64,000 nt of DNA from Draconibacterium mangrovi_A (GTDB taxonomy: Bacteria; Bacteroidota; Bacteroidia; Bacteroidales; Prolixibacteraceae). Positions 42,914-52,163 of this stretch are shown here, piece after piece. The first letter of the stretch is position 1. The number at the start of each line of letters is the position of its first letter. Where the stretch lies: positions 806,001-870,000 of the forward strand of contig NZ_JBBIXN010000002.1 of assembly GCF_037646455.1 (NCBI RefSeq), in the 5' to 3' direction. The translations under genes and the position numbers were made by a program. Under the pieces are notes generated by a model that worked only from the letters and a program-made list of their open reading frames with translations, was not told the origin of the DNA and made no database searches.

Positions 42914-43023
42914 GCTTGAAAAACAGCCACAATTACATAAAATTACTTCGTGTGATTTCTTCCATGAGTTTTCGGCATTGTAGCCATTTAATATGGGATA
43001 CCGGTCACCGTTTATACGTACAA

Positions 43024-43707
43024 CTAAGGATGAAGTTTTTTGTTTAGGTTTTCTCTGAAATTGAGACTAACAGGAAGTTTATGATCGCCTACTTTTACCC
43101 GGTTTCCTTCGAGGTATTCCACTTTGTTTAATGCGATTACATACGACTTGTGAATGCGCTCGAAAAGTCCGGAAGGCAATTCTGCCAGAAAATTCTTAAG
43201 TTTACCGTGGACAGTTAAATTTTGTTTTTCGGTAATAAATCGCACATAATCACCCTGCGCTTCCAGAAAATGAATTTCATTGAACTCGACGCGATAATTC
43301 TTTTTATCGGCCCGGAGCATAATGTGTCCGGCCGTGTTTTCATCTTTTGCCTTAAAACGCTCGACAGCCCTATTTACTGCAGTTCGGAACCGGTCGAAAG
43401 AAACAGGTTTTAACAGGAAATCCACTGCATCAACCTCAAAACCCTCGACAGCGTATTCGGGATAAGCGGTTACAAAAATGAAAAGCGGCACTTCCTGCAG
43501 ACTTTTAATCAATCCAAGGCCACTTAATTTTGGCATGTTTATATCGAGAAAAAGGAGATCGATTGTATCGTTTTTAAGCATTTCGCCCGCTTCCAAAGCA
43601 TCATCGGCAACTCCTGCCAGGTTCAACTCGGGACAAAGTTTCACAAAATCCACGATCACTTCCTGCGAAAGAGGTTCATCATCAACTACCAGACAATTCA
43701 GCTTCAT
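43024..43707 (-). CDS. LytTR-type response regulator
   Basis: 227 aa. Receiver domain (about 1-120): acidic pair in CLVVDDEPLS, phosphoacceptor Asp in LLFLDINMPKLSG near 56, and the conserved Thr and Lys in FVTAYPEYAV and FLLKPVS. LytTR DNA-binding domain (about 125-227): IHFLEAQGDYVRFITEK, FERIHKSYVIALNKVEYLEG. Overlaps the kinase gene by 26 bp and is the output of that two-component pair. Target genes unknown; the coupled lipoprotein is one candidate. Confidence 0.92.
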   Translation of the reverse strand: MKLNCLVVDDEPLSQEVIVDFVKLCPELNLAGVADDALEAGEMLKNDTIDLLFLDINMPKLSGLGLIKSLQEVPLFIFVTAYPEYAVEGFEVDAVDFLLKPVSFDRFRTAVNRAVERFKAKDENTAGHIMLRADKKNYRVEFNEIHFLEAQGDYVRFITEKQNLTVHGKLKNFLAELPSGLFERIHKSYVIALNKVEYLEGNRVKVGDHKLPVSLNFRENLNKKLHP

Positions 43708-44740
43708 TTTCAGTCAATTCTATTCGCAAATGTACTTTAAACGATTCGCTTTCATCTTTTATTTTCAACTTATGTCGCCCCGGATAAATCAGGTCGAGCC
43801 TTTTTTTCACATTTTCAACACCAATCCCACGGTTCATGGATTCCGGTTCAATCGCTTTCCCTTTGCTATTTTCTATTTCCAGGTTAAGGCTTTTCGAAAA
43901 CGTTTTAATTCTGATGTTCACAAAAGCATTGTCGGCGCCACCTTTTAAACCGTGCTTAAAGCTGTTTTCAATAAACGGAAGTATCACCATAGGCGCAATC
44001 GATTTACCACTTAAATCGCCTTCCAATTCAAAACTGATCCGCCGGGTTTCGGAGGTTCTCAGATTTTGTAATTCAATGTAATTCCTGATCATCCGGATTT
44101 CCTTTTCAAGCGGTATAAAATCCCGCTCCGAATCGTAAATAATATGTCGAAGCAGATCGCTCAACTGCACAATTTTATCGGGTACTTGTTTCGAGCTTTT
44201 CCGGGACAGAGAGTAAATACTGTTTAGCGAATTGAATAAAAAATGTGGATTGATCTGTGTTTGCAAGGCTTTGAGCTCGGCTTTTTGTTTCTCGGTTTCC
44301 ATTTCCTGCAAGCGGAACCATCCTCTTGCCAGGTGCAGCAAGCTGGTTAACAACAAGTAAATGGCAAAATACAGAGAGATATCCCAAAAACTGTAAAATG
44401 CAATAAAATAGTAACCTCTGAATATAAAATCGATCCATTTATCAAACAGAAGAAGATAAAATCCGGCGCCACAAGCCACTAGAGTAATTACCAAAGCGCT
44501 GTACTGTAAATATTTTTGGCGTTCGAAAAACCATGGTATCAGCCCCTGCAAATTGATGTAAACTACCGCAATAATCGGGATGTGGAAAATTGCGGTATAA
44601 ATAAGATCGATCGGTTTAACTTCAACTGATACTTTTAAAATATTCAACAAAATTAGAAACGACAGGCACCAAAACAAAATGTGCCGCAATACCCGATTTC
44701 GAACTAAGTCCTGTAAATTCATTTTTAAAGATCCGATCAT
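43682..44740 (-). CDS. LytS/YehU-type sensor histidine kinase
   Basis: 352 aa. Four membrane helices in about 18-140, then a short coil and a His_kinase domain: phospho-His in LQTQINPHFLFNSLNSIYSL near 170, N-box MVILPFIENSFKHGLKGG near 265, G-box NRGIGVENVKKRLDLIYPG near 315. No extracellular sensor domain, so it probably senses within the membrane. The ATG at 44740 overlaps the lipoprotein stop as ATGA; MNLQDL at 44722 is an alternative start. Confidence 0.92.
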   Translation of the reverse strand: MIGSLKMNLQDLVRNRVLRHILFWCLSFLILLNILKVSVEVKPIDLIYTAIFHIPIIAVVYINLQGLIPWFFERQKYLQYSALVITLVACGAGFYLLLFDKWIDFIFRGYYFIAFYSFWDISLYFAIYLLLTSLLHLARGWFRLQEMETEKQKAELKALQTQINPHFLFNSLNSIYSLSRKSSKQVPDKIVQLSDLLRHIIYDSERDFIPLEKEIRMIRNYIELQNLRTSETRRISFELEGDLSGKSIAPMVILPFIENSFKHGLKGGADNAFVNIRIKTFSKSLNLEIENSKGKAIEPESMNRGIGVENVKKRLDLIYPGRHKLKIKDESESFKVHLRIELTENEAELSGS

Positions 44741-45378
44741 TGATTTTTATTTCGGATGAGTTCTACCTGAAGTCCATCCTCAAATGCTTCCTCCGAATTT
44801 ACATATTTTGTTACAAACTTTTGAAGTTCCTTTGGTTTGGCTGTCAGCAAAATAAAATCGTCATTATCTTCGTGATGGATCCGAATTTTATTCTGGCGAA
44901 CCAGATCTTCCAGCCACTCCGGATCGAACCAGTTGATAAACAAACCCGAATCAGTAACTGTAAGTTTTGCAAAGGTATGCACCGGTATTATATGAAAATT
45001 GTCGAGAGTAAGTTCTTTCCCTTCCAAAAAATCGCGCAAATAAAAATCGAGGAAATAATCGCCCCCGAGTTCAATAACGTGCACATCGAAAACCGATTCA
45101 AAATATTTACCGTCTTCCTTTTGTTTTAATGTCAGAACATACGAAAGGCTGTCTCTTTCATCGCTTTTCTTTTTATTGATGTATGGATGCTCGAAGGTCC
45201 ATATTCCATTAGCATTTTCAAATGTCGCGTCATCATTATCCGTCTCCAGCCACTGGCCGGTCAGAATTTCGTTGGGAAACAGATCTTTTTCGGTATAAAG
45301 CGGGTAAAAAGAATATACCACACACCCCGAGAAAATAAATACCAGTGCTGCAATTAGAACAAATTTTCGTGACTTCAT
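44737..45378 (-). CDS. Hypothetical lipoprotein coupled to the two-component system
   Basis: 213 aa, not recognised. Lipobox VFIFSGCVVYSFYPLYTE near 14-31. The mature part is acidic with many aromatic residues (LDFYLRDFLEGKELTLDNFH) and no catalytic motif I can name. It is the first gene of a three-gene unit with the kinase and response regulator (ATGA overlap), which suggests it feeds a signal to the kinase or is kept in step with it. TACCTTTG at 45410-45403 is a possible -7 box. Confidence 0.65.
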   Translation of the reverse strand: MKSRKFVLIAALVFIFSGCVVYSFYPLYTEKDLFPNEILTGQWLETDNDDATFENANGIWTFEHPYINKKKSDERDSLSYVLTLKQKEDGKYFESVFDVHVIELGGDYFLDFYLRDFLEGKELTLDNFHIIPVHTFAKLTVTDSGLFINWFDPEWLEDLVRQNKIRIHHEDNDDFILLTAKPKELQKFVTKYVNSEEAFEDGLQVELIRNKNQ

Positions 45379-45477
45379 AATTCCGATTTTTTACGTTCAA
45401 TTCAAAGGTAAATCCAAACCATGTTAATACAGAATTTTTTCGTTGAGGTGAAGTAAATCATCGTTGAAAAAGAAAAG

Positions 45478-45506
45478 AACCGATCTATCGCAAACAGACC
45501 GGTTCT
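45478..45506 (-). terminator. Terminator of the uronate/TRAP operon
   Basis: AACCGATCT pairs with AGACCGGTT (one mismatch) around an 11-nt loop. On the minus strand it is followed by TCTTTTCTTTTTC. It lies 31 bp beyond the stop of the last TRAP gene. Confidence 0.7.
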
Positions 45507-45536
45507 CCCCGTGCTAATTTAATGTAGTTTAACCTA

Positions 45537-47000
45537 TCAGAATCCTAAACTATCCGGTAGCCACATCGAAATTTCAGGAATGTAAGTAACCAGCAACAAG
45601 GCTACAATCATCACCACAAACATCGGCAACAATGGTTTTATTACTGTTTCTATCTTCACCTCACTTACACTGCATCCGATAAAAAGCAACGATCCTACCG
45701 GCGGAGTACCAAGTCCAACGCTTAGGTTCAATACCATAATGATTCCGAAATGAACGGGATCGAGACCGAGGTTGGTCACAATAGGCAGGAATATTGGTGT
45801 AAAGATCAATACCGCCGGTGTCATATCCATAAACACTCCCACAAACAGCAGAATCAGGTTAATGATCAATAAAATCACAAATTTATTATCGCTCAGCGCC
45901 AACAGGGCTTCACTAACATTCTGTGGAATATTTTCGTAGGCCATAATCCACGACAGGCCAATACAGGTAGCCACTAAAAGCAATACAAAAGCCGTTGTTT
46001 TTACCGAACGAAGAATCACATCGGGAAGGTCTTTCCAGGTTAATTCGCGATAAACAAAAGCGAGGATCAATGCATAAAGCACAGCTACTGCAGAAGCTTC
46101 GGTGGCCGTAAAGAATCCTGCTACAATTCCACCGATTACGATGACCAGCAGCATCAAACTAGGGAAAGCACTTAAAAATGTCTTTAAGGCACGTTTGGCA
46201 CCCTGCTTATGCTTGCTCGCATAATACGCGAAAAAGGCAACAAAGACAGCTCCCAAACCACCGTAAATTAAGCTTGCGGCACCGGGCGAAACCAGCGATT
46301 TCACTTTAATCATTCCTATCACGATCAGTGCCAAAGCAAAAAGAACGGCAAAGAATTTCGAAACGTTTCGTACCATGCCTTTCATTCCAAACTGTTTGTA
46401 GGAAAACATCGCCAAGGCCATAGCCATAATTCCCAAACCGGTAAGGATACCCGGCGCATAACCAGCTAAGAATAATGCAGTTATGGAAACACCTCCACTC
46501 GCCAGCGAATAAACGATTAGAATATTACTTGGCGGAATAGAAAGCCCTGTTGTTGCAGAAGTAATATTAACCGCCGCACTAAAGTTTTTATCGTAACCTT
46601 CTTTATTGAGTTCAGGCATCATTATACTTCCGATAGCAGAAGCAGAGGCGGCAGCAGAACCGGAGATAGCGCCAAATAACATGTTGGCAAAAACATTAAC
46701 AAAGGCCAGACCAGCAGGCCAGCGACCAACAATAACACGCGCAAAATTAATGAGCCGGATGGCTATTCCTCCCTTATTCATGATATTTCCTGCTAGTATA
46801 AAGAAAGGGATGGCCAGCAGTGCAAAACTATCGAGTCCAGTTGCCATTCGCTGAGCAAAAGTAGTTGCTGCCGGAACAGGCATAATGGTTACCAGCATGG
46901 TAAGAATACCCGAAATGCCAATACTAAAAGCAATTGGAACTCCAATTACCAGCAAGAAAATAAAACTAACGACCAGAACGATTACTCCCAGAAATTCCAT
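45537..47000 (-). CDS. dctM: TRAP transporter large permease
   Basis: 487 aa DctM-type membrane protein with about 12-14 helices. It starts typically (VSFIFLLVIGVPIAFSIGIS) and has FAVLAIPFFILAG-like and SGSAAASASAIGSIMMPELN stretches. The family is usually about 430 residues. The extra length lies near 205-275, where two added hydrophobic segments and a basic loop (YYASKHKQGAKRALK) occur. Its start overlaps dctQ by one base. With DctQ and DctP it forms a Na+-driven importer, in this context probably for uronates. Confidence 0.92.
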   Translation of the reverse strand: MEFLGVIVLVVSFIFLLVIGVPIAFSIGISGILTMLVTIMPVPAATTFAQRMATGLDSFALLAIPFFILAGNIMNKGGIAIRLINFARVIVGRWPAGLAFVNVFANMLFGAISGSAAASASAIGSIMMPELNKEGYDKNFSAAVNITSATTGLSIPPSNILIVYSLASGGVSITALFLAGYAPGILTGLGIMAMALAMFSYKQFGMKGMVRNVSKFFAVLFALALIVIGMIKVKSLVSPGAASLIYGGLGAVFVAFFAYYASKHKQGAKRALKTFLSAFPSLMLLVIVIGGIVAGFFTATEASAVAVLYALILAFVYRELTWKDLPDVILRSVKTTAFVLLLVATCIGLSWIMAYENIPQNVSEALLALSDNKFVILLIINLILLFVGVFMDMTPAVLIFTPIFLPIVTNLGLDPVHFGIIMVLNLSVGLGTPPVGSLLFIGCSVSEVKIETVIKPLLPMFVVMIVALLLVTYIPEISMWLPDSLGF

Positions 47001-47470
47001 TATGCTTCAATTTTTTGGTTAAGTGAATTATCGATTACATAGTAGATCACAAGTATACCACTGATGGGTAGAATAAGGTAAACATAGCCCAGCGGCAGTG
47101 CCAGCGCAGCCGATTTTACACCCAAATAAAAACGGGTATATACCAACCATGTGCCGCCAACTACCATCACAAAAAGGGCAAATACGCCAACAATTGTATT
47201 TATGATAATTTGAAGTCGACGACGCTTTGCACCTTTCATTTTTTGAAGCATGAGGTCGATGGCCAGGTGTTCGTTTTTACCGGCAACATAAGCTGCTCCC
47301 AGCAAACCAACCCATATTAACAGGAAACCGGCCAGCTCATCGGTAAATGAACTCGGAGCGGCAAGCACGTAGCGGCTAAAAACCTGCCAAAGCACGTCGA
47401 TAACCAGAATGCTCATAATGGCCACCAGTACAATTTCAATTACTTTATCAATACGTTGTCTTAGCGTCAT
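47000..47470 (-). CDS. dctQ: TRAP transporter small permease
   Basis: 156 aa with four membrane helices: IVLVAIMSILVIDVLWQVFS, LAGFLLIWVGLLGAAYVAGK, a third near 90-112 and a fourth near 125-147. The EHLAIDLMLQKM stretch is typical of DctQ. It lies between the binding-protein and large-permease genes. Confidence 0.9.
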   Translation of the reverse strand: MTLRQRIDKVIEIVLVAIMSILVIDVLWQVFSRYVLAAPSSFTDELAGFLLIWVGLLGAAYVAGKNEHLAIDLMLQKMKGAKRRRLQIIINTIVGVFALFVMVVGGTWLVYTRFYLGVKSAALALPLGYVYLILPISGILVIYYVIDNSLNQKIEA

Positions 47471-47491
47471 TTCAATAAGTTTGATTTGTTG

Positions 47492-48475
47492 TTATTTCAC
47501 GGCTTCAATTCTGCGGAGCAAATCTCCCAACACCTCATCCTGCCTGTATTTATCCAAAAGTGGCTGTACTTTATCAGCAAATAATTTTTTATCGGGATGG
47601 TGTATGGTTACACCAGCTTTTTGAACTTCGCGTAATGATTCTTCCACAGATTCGGCCCAGTATTTCCGTTGAACCGCAACCGATTCGTCAGCAGCTTCCT
47701 GCAACCATTTTTGTTCCTGCCCGGTTAAATTGTTCCACACTTTGGTACTAATGATTAGTACGTCGGGAACGCAAGTGTGTTCATCCAATGAATATTCTTT
47801 ACAAACTTCGTAGTGGTGTGAAGTATATAAACTGGGCGGATTGTTCTCGGCACCATCAACTACACCACTCTGCAGAGCGGTATACAATTCACCCCACGAA
47901 ATTGGAGTTGGTGAACCACCCAGCGCACGAACCATTTCCATAGCCGACTGGCTTTTCATAACCCTCAATTTTAAGCCTGTAAGATCGTCGGGTGTGAGAA
48001 TGGGTTTATTAATGGTATAAAAACTCCGAAATCCGGCATCATAAAAACACAGTCCACGAATCCAAAACTCTTCGGTTCCCAACAACAATTCCTTTCCAAT
48101 TTCGCCATCGAATACTTTAAAAGAATGCTCTTTCGTACGGAATACATAGGGTAGTCCCAGTGCTTTAAATTTAGGTGTAAAACTTTCCATAACGGCTGCC
48201 GACACTTTAGTGATCGCCAGACTTCCGATCTGCAGGAGTTCTACACATTGCTGTTCCGATCCCAACTGTCCGCTGGGATAAATATCGATAGTAAGTTGTC
48301 CGTCGGATTTTTCGGCCAAACGCTCAGCCATAAAGACCATGCCTTTGTGCACCGGATGCGAGGGATCCAAGCCATGCGCCAGTTTCAGTACTTTATGGTG
48401 TTCCGTGTTCTGGCAGCCCATAAATGGGACCAGCAGCAGAACAGCAAAAAGCAGCTTTATTTTGTTTTTTATCAT
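47492..48475 (-). CDS. dctP: TRAP transporter substrate-binding lipoprotein
   Basis: 327 aa. Lipobox LLLVPFMGCQN. DctP fold: LAHGLDPSHPVHKGMVFMAE near 33, YPSGQLGSEQQCVELLQIGS near 66, the substrate-binding Arg region GLKLRVMKSQ near 165, and SGVVDGAENNPPSL near 200. It delivers substrate to the membrane subunits; the neighbouring uxaC, uxaE, kdgK and eda genes suggest a hexuronate such as galacturonate or glucuronate. Confidence 0.92.
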   Translation of the reverse strand: MIKNKIKLLFAVLLLVPFMGCQNTEHHKVLKLAHGLDPSHPVHKGMVFMAERLAEKSDGQLTIDIYPSGQLGSEQQCVELLQIGSLAITKVSAAVMESFTPKFKALGLPYVFRTKEHSFKVFDGEIGKELLLGTEEFWIRGLCFYDAGFRSFYTINKPILTPDDLTGLKLRVMKSQSAMEMVRALGGSPTPISWGELYTALQSGVVDGAENNPPSLYTSHHYEVCKEYSLDEHTCVPDVLIISTKVWNNLTGQEQKWLQEAADESVAVQRKYWAESVEESLREVQKAGVTIHHPDKKLFADKVQPLLDKYRQDEVLGDLLRRIEAVK

Positions 48476-48512
48476 AGGTATTTTATTTGATCGTCTTTTT
48501 AGCTCCGTTACA

Positions 48513-49184
48513 TCACTTCTTTAGCGCTGCGATAATGCTTAGTGCGTTTGCACATTTTTCGGTAATGTAGCCATAATTTTTATCTACCAGCACATCTTTC
48601 GGGAATAATTGCGATCCCATTCCCACACAGGTTACACCCGCATCGAACCAAAGTTTCAGGTTTTCCTCGTCGGGCGAAACGCCTCCTGTTGGCATTATAC
48701 TCGCCCAGGGCATTGGACCTTTAACCGCTTTCACAAAACTTGGTCCTCCTACCTGCGATCCGGGGAAGATTTTAACCACCTCAGCTCCCAATTCATGAGC
48801 ACGGCCAATTTCGGTTACCGAACCACAACCTGGACTCCAGGCAATTTTCCGCTTGTTACAAACTTTTGCAGTTGCTTCGTCGATTAGTGGAGCAACAATA
48901 AAGTTGGCTCCATTTGCGATGTACAAGGCTGCTGTAGCTTCATCGATTACAGAACCAACGCCCATGATCATTTCAGGGCATTCTTTGATTGCCCATTTTG
49001 TTACTTCGGAAAAAACCTCGATGGCAAAATCGCCACGATTAGTGAATTCGAACAAACGAACACCACCATCGTAACAGGCTTTTACCACGTTTTTACAAAC
49101 CTCTGCGTCTTTATGGTAAAAAACCGGTACCATTCCGGTTTCCTTCATTGTTAATGCAACTTCTATTCTTGAAAATTGAGCCAT
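48513..49184 (-). CDS. eda: 2-keto-3-deoxy-6-phosphogluconate aldolase
   Basis: 223 aa class I aldolase. Schiff-base Lys in GAEVVKIFPGSQVGGPSF near 138; other motifs MIMGVGSVIDEATA near 77, WSPGCGSVTEIGRA near 115 and IMPTGGVSPDEENLKLWFD near 170. It splits KDPG into pyruvate and glyceraldehyde-3-phosphate, the last step of uronate breakdown. Follows kdgK in the operon, after a 334-bp gap with REP-like hairpins. Confidence 0.92.
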   Translation of the reverse strand: MAQFSRIEVALTMKETGMVPVFYHKDAEVCKNVVKACYDGGVRLFEFTNRGDFAIEVFSEVTKWAIKECPEMIMGVGSVIDEATAALYIANGANFIVAPLIDEATAKVCNKRKIAWSPGCGSVTEIGRAHELGAEVVKIFPGSQVGGPSFVKAVKGPMPWASIMPTGGVSPDEENLKLWFDAGVTCVGMGSQLFPKDVLVDKNYGYITEKCANALSIIAALKK

Positions 49185-49425
49185 TTCTTTATTATTGATT
49201 CAGTTATACTTTTCTTAATTTCATCCGGAGCTTACAAACCCCAATTATCCCCCGAAAAAAGGGTGACAAGATTTTCAATTTATTTGATAAATCACGGGGT
49301 AATTTCATTCTCCACAAAATATCTTTAGAACGTTTTATTTAATCGACGATTTAACGTTACGGCACATGCAACCATCATTTTCAGAACACTTTTTGGATGC
49401 GCCGTATTTCGTTATTGTTTATTAT

Positions 49426-49473
49426 CCCCGCGCTAAAGCACGGGGCTACCAAAATCTAATCCCTAAGGGATTT
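49426..49473. repeat. REP-like double hairpin in the kdgK-eda gap
   Basis: CCCCG...CGGGG (49426-49445) around GCTAAAGC, followed by AATCCCTAAGGGATT (49459-49473). The 334-bp gap (49185-49518) has no gene; these two hairpins and a nearby GGAAG-type stretch are all I see. Short GC-palindromes like CCCCGCGCTAAAGC are typical dispersed REP elements in Bacteroidetes. Confidence 0.5.
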
Positions 49474-49518
49474 AGGAACGTTTTTTCTTCGTTCTTCCAG
49501 CTTCCTACTTCGAACCTT

Positions 49519-50619
49519 TTATCGGTCAACGCGCGCGCTACCGCCACCAATGATTTTTTCCACTTCCGATAAAGTGGCCATGGTGGTATCACCCGGAGTG
49601 GTCATGGCCAAAGCACCGTGTGCAGCCCCATATTCAACAGCTAAGGCTCCGTCATTAAACTCAAGGAAACCATAAATCAGACCGGATGCAAAGCTGTCGC
49701 CACCACCAACACGATCCATTATTTCAAGATCTTCGCGGTGATGTGCTTCATGAATTTCACCTTCGGAATAACAAATTGCCCCCCATGAATTTACGGTGGC
49801 TGTTTTTACTGTGCGCAAAGTAGTTGCAATGACCTGGAAGTTCGGAAATTCTTTGATCGCACTCCTGATCATACCTTTGTAGCCCGAAAAATCCAGCTCT
49901 TTCAGGTTTTCGTCGTTACCTTCAACTTCCAGTCCCAAACAAGCAGTGAAATCTTCTTCGTTACCGATCATCACATCCACGTATTTGGCAATCTCACGGT
50001 TTACTTCCTGTGCTTTTGATTCCCCGCCAATGGCTTTCCAAAGCGACGGACGGTAATTTAAATCGTAAGAGACGATAGTGCCATGCTTTTTAGCAATTTT
50101 CACTGCCTCGATAACCGTTTCAGCTGCGGTTACAGAGAGCGCAGCAAAAATACCACCGGTATGCATCCAGCGCACACCAAGTGTTCCGAAAATGTATTCC
50201 CAGTCAATATCACCGGGTCTTAATTGTGAAGCTGCAGTATTACCTCGGTCGGAAACTCCTTTTGCTCCACGAATTCCAAAACCTCTTTCGGTGAAATTTA
50301 GTCCGTTTCGAACAGTTCGACCACAGCCATCATATTCCACCCACTTCACAAACTGGGTATCCAGCCCGCCCTGAAGCATAAAGTCTTCAATTAATGCGCC
50401 AACTTCATTATCGGCAAGTGCAGTTACAATAGCCGTCTTTTTCCCAAAGCACCTTCTCAGTCCACGGGAGACATTATATTCACCGCCGCCTTCCCAGGCT
50501 CTGAATTGACGTGTTGTACGAATTCGCCCCTCACCCGGATCGAGTCTCAACATAACTTCACCAAGTGAAATGCAATCATAAGTGCATTCTGATTTCGATT
50601 TAATCTCCAATTTGGCCAT
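49519..50619 (-). CDS. kdgK: 2-keto-3-deoxygluconate kinase (PfkB family)
   Basis: 366 aa. PfkB sugar kinase: an early SLGEVMLRLDPGEGRIRTTR region near 17, WEGGGEYNVSRGLRRCFG near 45, and the ATP/catalytic motif DRVGGGDSFASGLIYGF near 310, with the catalytic Asp in GGGD. It phosphorylates KDG to KDPG for the aldolase encoded next. A perfect palindrome and a candidate promoter lie 20-60 bp upstream, so it may have its own start in addition to read-through from uxaC. Other PfkB substrates are less likely given the context. Confidence 0.9.
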   Translation of the reverse strand: MAKLEIKSKSECTYDCISLGEVMLRLDPGEGRIRTTRQFRAWEGGGEYNVSRGLRRCFGKKTAIVTALADNEVGALIEDFMLQGGLDTQFVKWVEYDGCGRTVRNGLNFTERGFGIRGAKGVSDRGNTAASQLRPGDIDWEYIFGTLGVRWMHTGGIFAALSVTAAETVIEAVKIAKKHGTIVSYDLNYRPSLWKAIGGESKAQEVNREIAKYVDVMIGNEEDFTACLGLEVEGNDENLKELDFSGYKGMIRSAIKEFPNFQVIATTLRTVKTATVNSWGAICYSEGEIHEAHHREDLEIMDRVGGGDSFASGLIYGFLEFNDGALAVEYGAAHGALAMTTPGDTTMATLSEVEKIIGGGSARVDR

Positions 50620-50638
50620 GATCTAGTTTTTAATTTTA

Positions 50639-50684
50639 TGCAATCGATTGCAAAAATAATAGTTCACACTATTTTTGCCGCAAA
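50639..50684 (-). promoter_or_regulatory. LacI-type palindrome and promoter before kdgK
   Basis: TGCAATCGATTGCA (50639-50652) is a perfect 14-bp palindrome of the LacI-operator kind. On the minus strand it follows TATTTTTG (50658-50651), a good -7 box, with TTTTG about 22 bp further upstream (50684-50681). A repressor bound here would block this promoter. No repressor gene is in the window. Confidence 0.55.
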
Positions 50685-50710
50685 ACCGATTGATTTTTCA
50701 AGCTTATTTA

Positions 50711-52111
50711 CTAAAACTTAAAATACTCCTTCGCATTGTTGAAACAGATGTTTTCAACCATGGTACCCAGCAAGTCCATATCATATGGAATTTCTCCGTT
50801 TTCAACATCTCTGCCAATCAAATTACAAAGTGTTCTTCTAAAATAATCGTGACGTGTATAGGATAAGAAACTTCTTGAATCGGTGAGCATTCCTACAAAG
50901 CGACTCAAAAGCCCCAGGTTTGAAAGTGCAGTCATTTGTTGCTCCATACCGTCCTTCTGATCGAGAAACCACCAACCCGAACCAAATTGAATTTTCCCCG
51001 GAACTGAACCATCCTGGAAGTTTCCGATCATGGTACCAATTAAGGCATTATCCCGAGGATTCAGGTTGTATAAAATGGTTTTGCCGAGTTTGTCTTCGAG
51101 GTCAAGACGATTAAGCAGTTTAGACAAAGGACGAGCCACTTCAAAGTCGCCGATCGAATCGAAACCGGTATCGGGACCAAGTTTATTGAACAGGCGTGTA
51201 TTGTTGTTTCGTAAAGCACCAATATGAAACTGCTGTGTCCATCCGCGCGAGTGATCCATAATTCCGAATTCGTACAACATGGCCGATTGGAACTTCATGA
51301 TCTCAGCTTTTTCCAAATCGGCTCCTCCCCTGATCTTCGCAAAGATCTGCTCAATTTCAGCCGCAGTATAGTCTTCCGCAATTACAGTTTCAATACCGTG
51401 ATCACTCAACCGGCAGCCATTGTCGTGGAAAAATTGATGACGTTTATGCAGGGCAGCCATTAGGTCTTCGAACGATGAAATATTCATCCCGGCCGCTTCT
51501 TCCAGTTTAATGATGTATTCGTTGTAAGCCCCGGTATTCTCTACTGCCATTGCTTTATCCGGACGCCAGGCCGGCAAAACTTTGGTTTCAAAACCATCGG
51601 CTCTAATTGCCCGATGATATTCCAGCGAATCAATCGGATCATCAGTTGTACAAATGGTATGCACATTGGCTTTTTTAATGATGCCGCGGCACGAATATTC
51701 AGGTGTTTGCAATTTGGCATTACATTCGTCCCAAATCTCTTTCGCCGTTTCCGGACTCAGTAGTTTTTCAATGCCAAAAAATCTTTTCAGTTCCAGGTGT
51801 GTCCAGTGATACAATGGATTACGAAGTGTATGTGGCACTGTTTCGGCCCATTTTTCAAATTTCTCCCAATCACTAGCGTCACCGGTACAGTAACGTTCAT
51901 CAACTCCGTTGGTACGCATTCCGCGCCACTTATAATGGTCGCCGTACAACCAGATTTCAGTTATATTTTTGAACTGTTTGTCTTCGGCTATTTCTTTTGG
52001 ATTGATGTGACAGTGATAATCAAAGATCGGCATTTTAGCCGCATGATTATGGTATAATTCCTTTGCAACATCGGTTTGCAAAAGAAAATCTTTGTCCATA
52101 AAAGGTTTCAT
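50711..52111 (-). CDS. uxaC: Glucuronate isomerase
   Basis: 466 aa uronate isomerase of the amidohydrolase-like superfamily. Metal-binding start IFDYHCHINPKEIAEDKQF near 29; WRGMRTNGVDERYCTGDASD near 61; TICTTDDPIDSLEYH near 155; QQFHIGALRNNNTR near 290; GRDVENGEIPYDMDLLGTMV near the end. It converts glucuronate to fructuronate or galacturonate to tagaturonate, feeding the epimerase encoded upstream. Length and motifs match the family. Confidence 0.95.
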   Translation of the reverse strand: MKPFMDKDFLLQTDVAKELYHNHAAKMPIFDYHCHINPKEIAEDKQFKNITEIWLYGDHYKWRGMRTNGVDERYCTGDASDWEKFEKWAETVPHTLRNPLYHWTHLELKRFFGIEKLLSPETAKEIWDECNAKLQTPEYSCRGIIKKANVHTICTTDDPIDSLEYHRAIRADGFETKVLPAWRPDKAMAVENTGAYNEYIIKLEEAAGMNISSFEDLMAALHKRHQFFHDNGCRLSDHGIETVIAEDYTAAEIEQIFAKIRGGADLEKAEIMKFQSAMLYEFGIMDHSRGWTQQFHIGALRNNNTRLFNKLGPDTGFDSIGDFEVARPLSKLLNRLDLEDKLGKTILYNLNPRDNALIGTMIGNFQDGSVPGKIQFGSGWWFLDQKDGMEQQMTALSNLGLLSRFVGMLTDSRSFLSYTRHDYFRRTLCNLIGRDVENGEIPYDMDLLGTMVENICFNNAKEYFKF

Positions 52112-52122
52112 AATGAAGAATT

Positions 52123-52162
52123 AAGTCGGAAGTCGGAAGTTGAAAGCCCGAAGTCCGGAGTT
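52123..52162. repeat. GGAAGTC/AAGTCCGG spacer repeats
   Basis: AAGTCGGAAGTCGGAAGT followed by GCCCGAAGTCCGGAGT, between uxaC and uxaE. Similar GGAAG stretches stand near 49495-49510 (inverted). It looks like a dispersed intergenic repeat family. Function unknown. Confidence 0.45.
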
Positions 52163-52163
52163 A

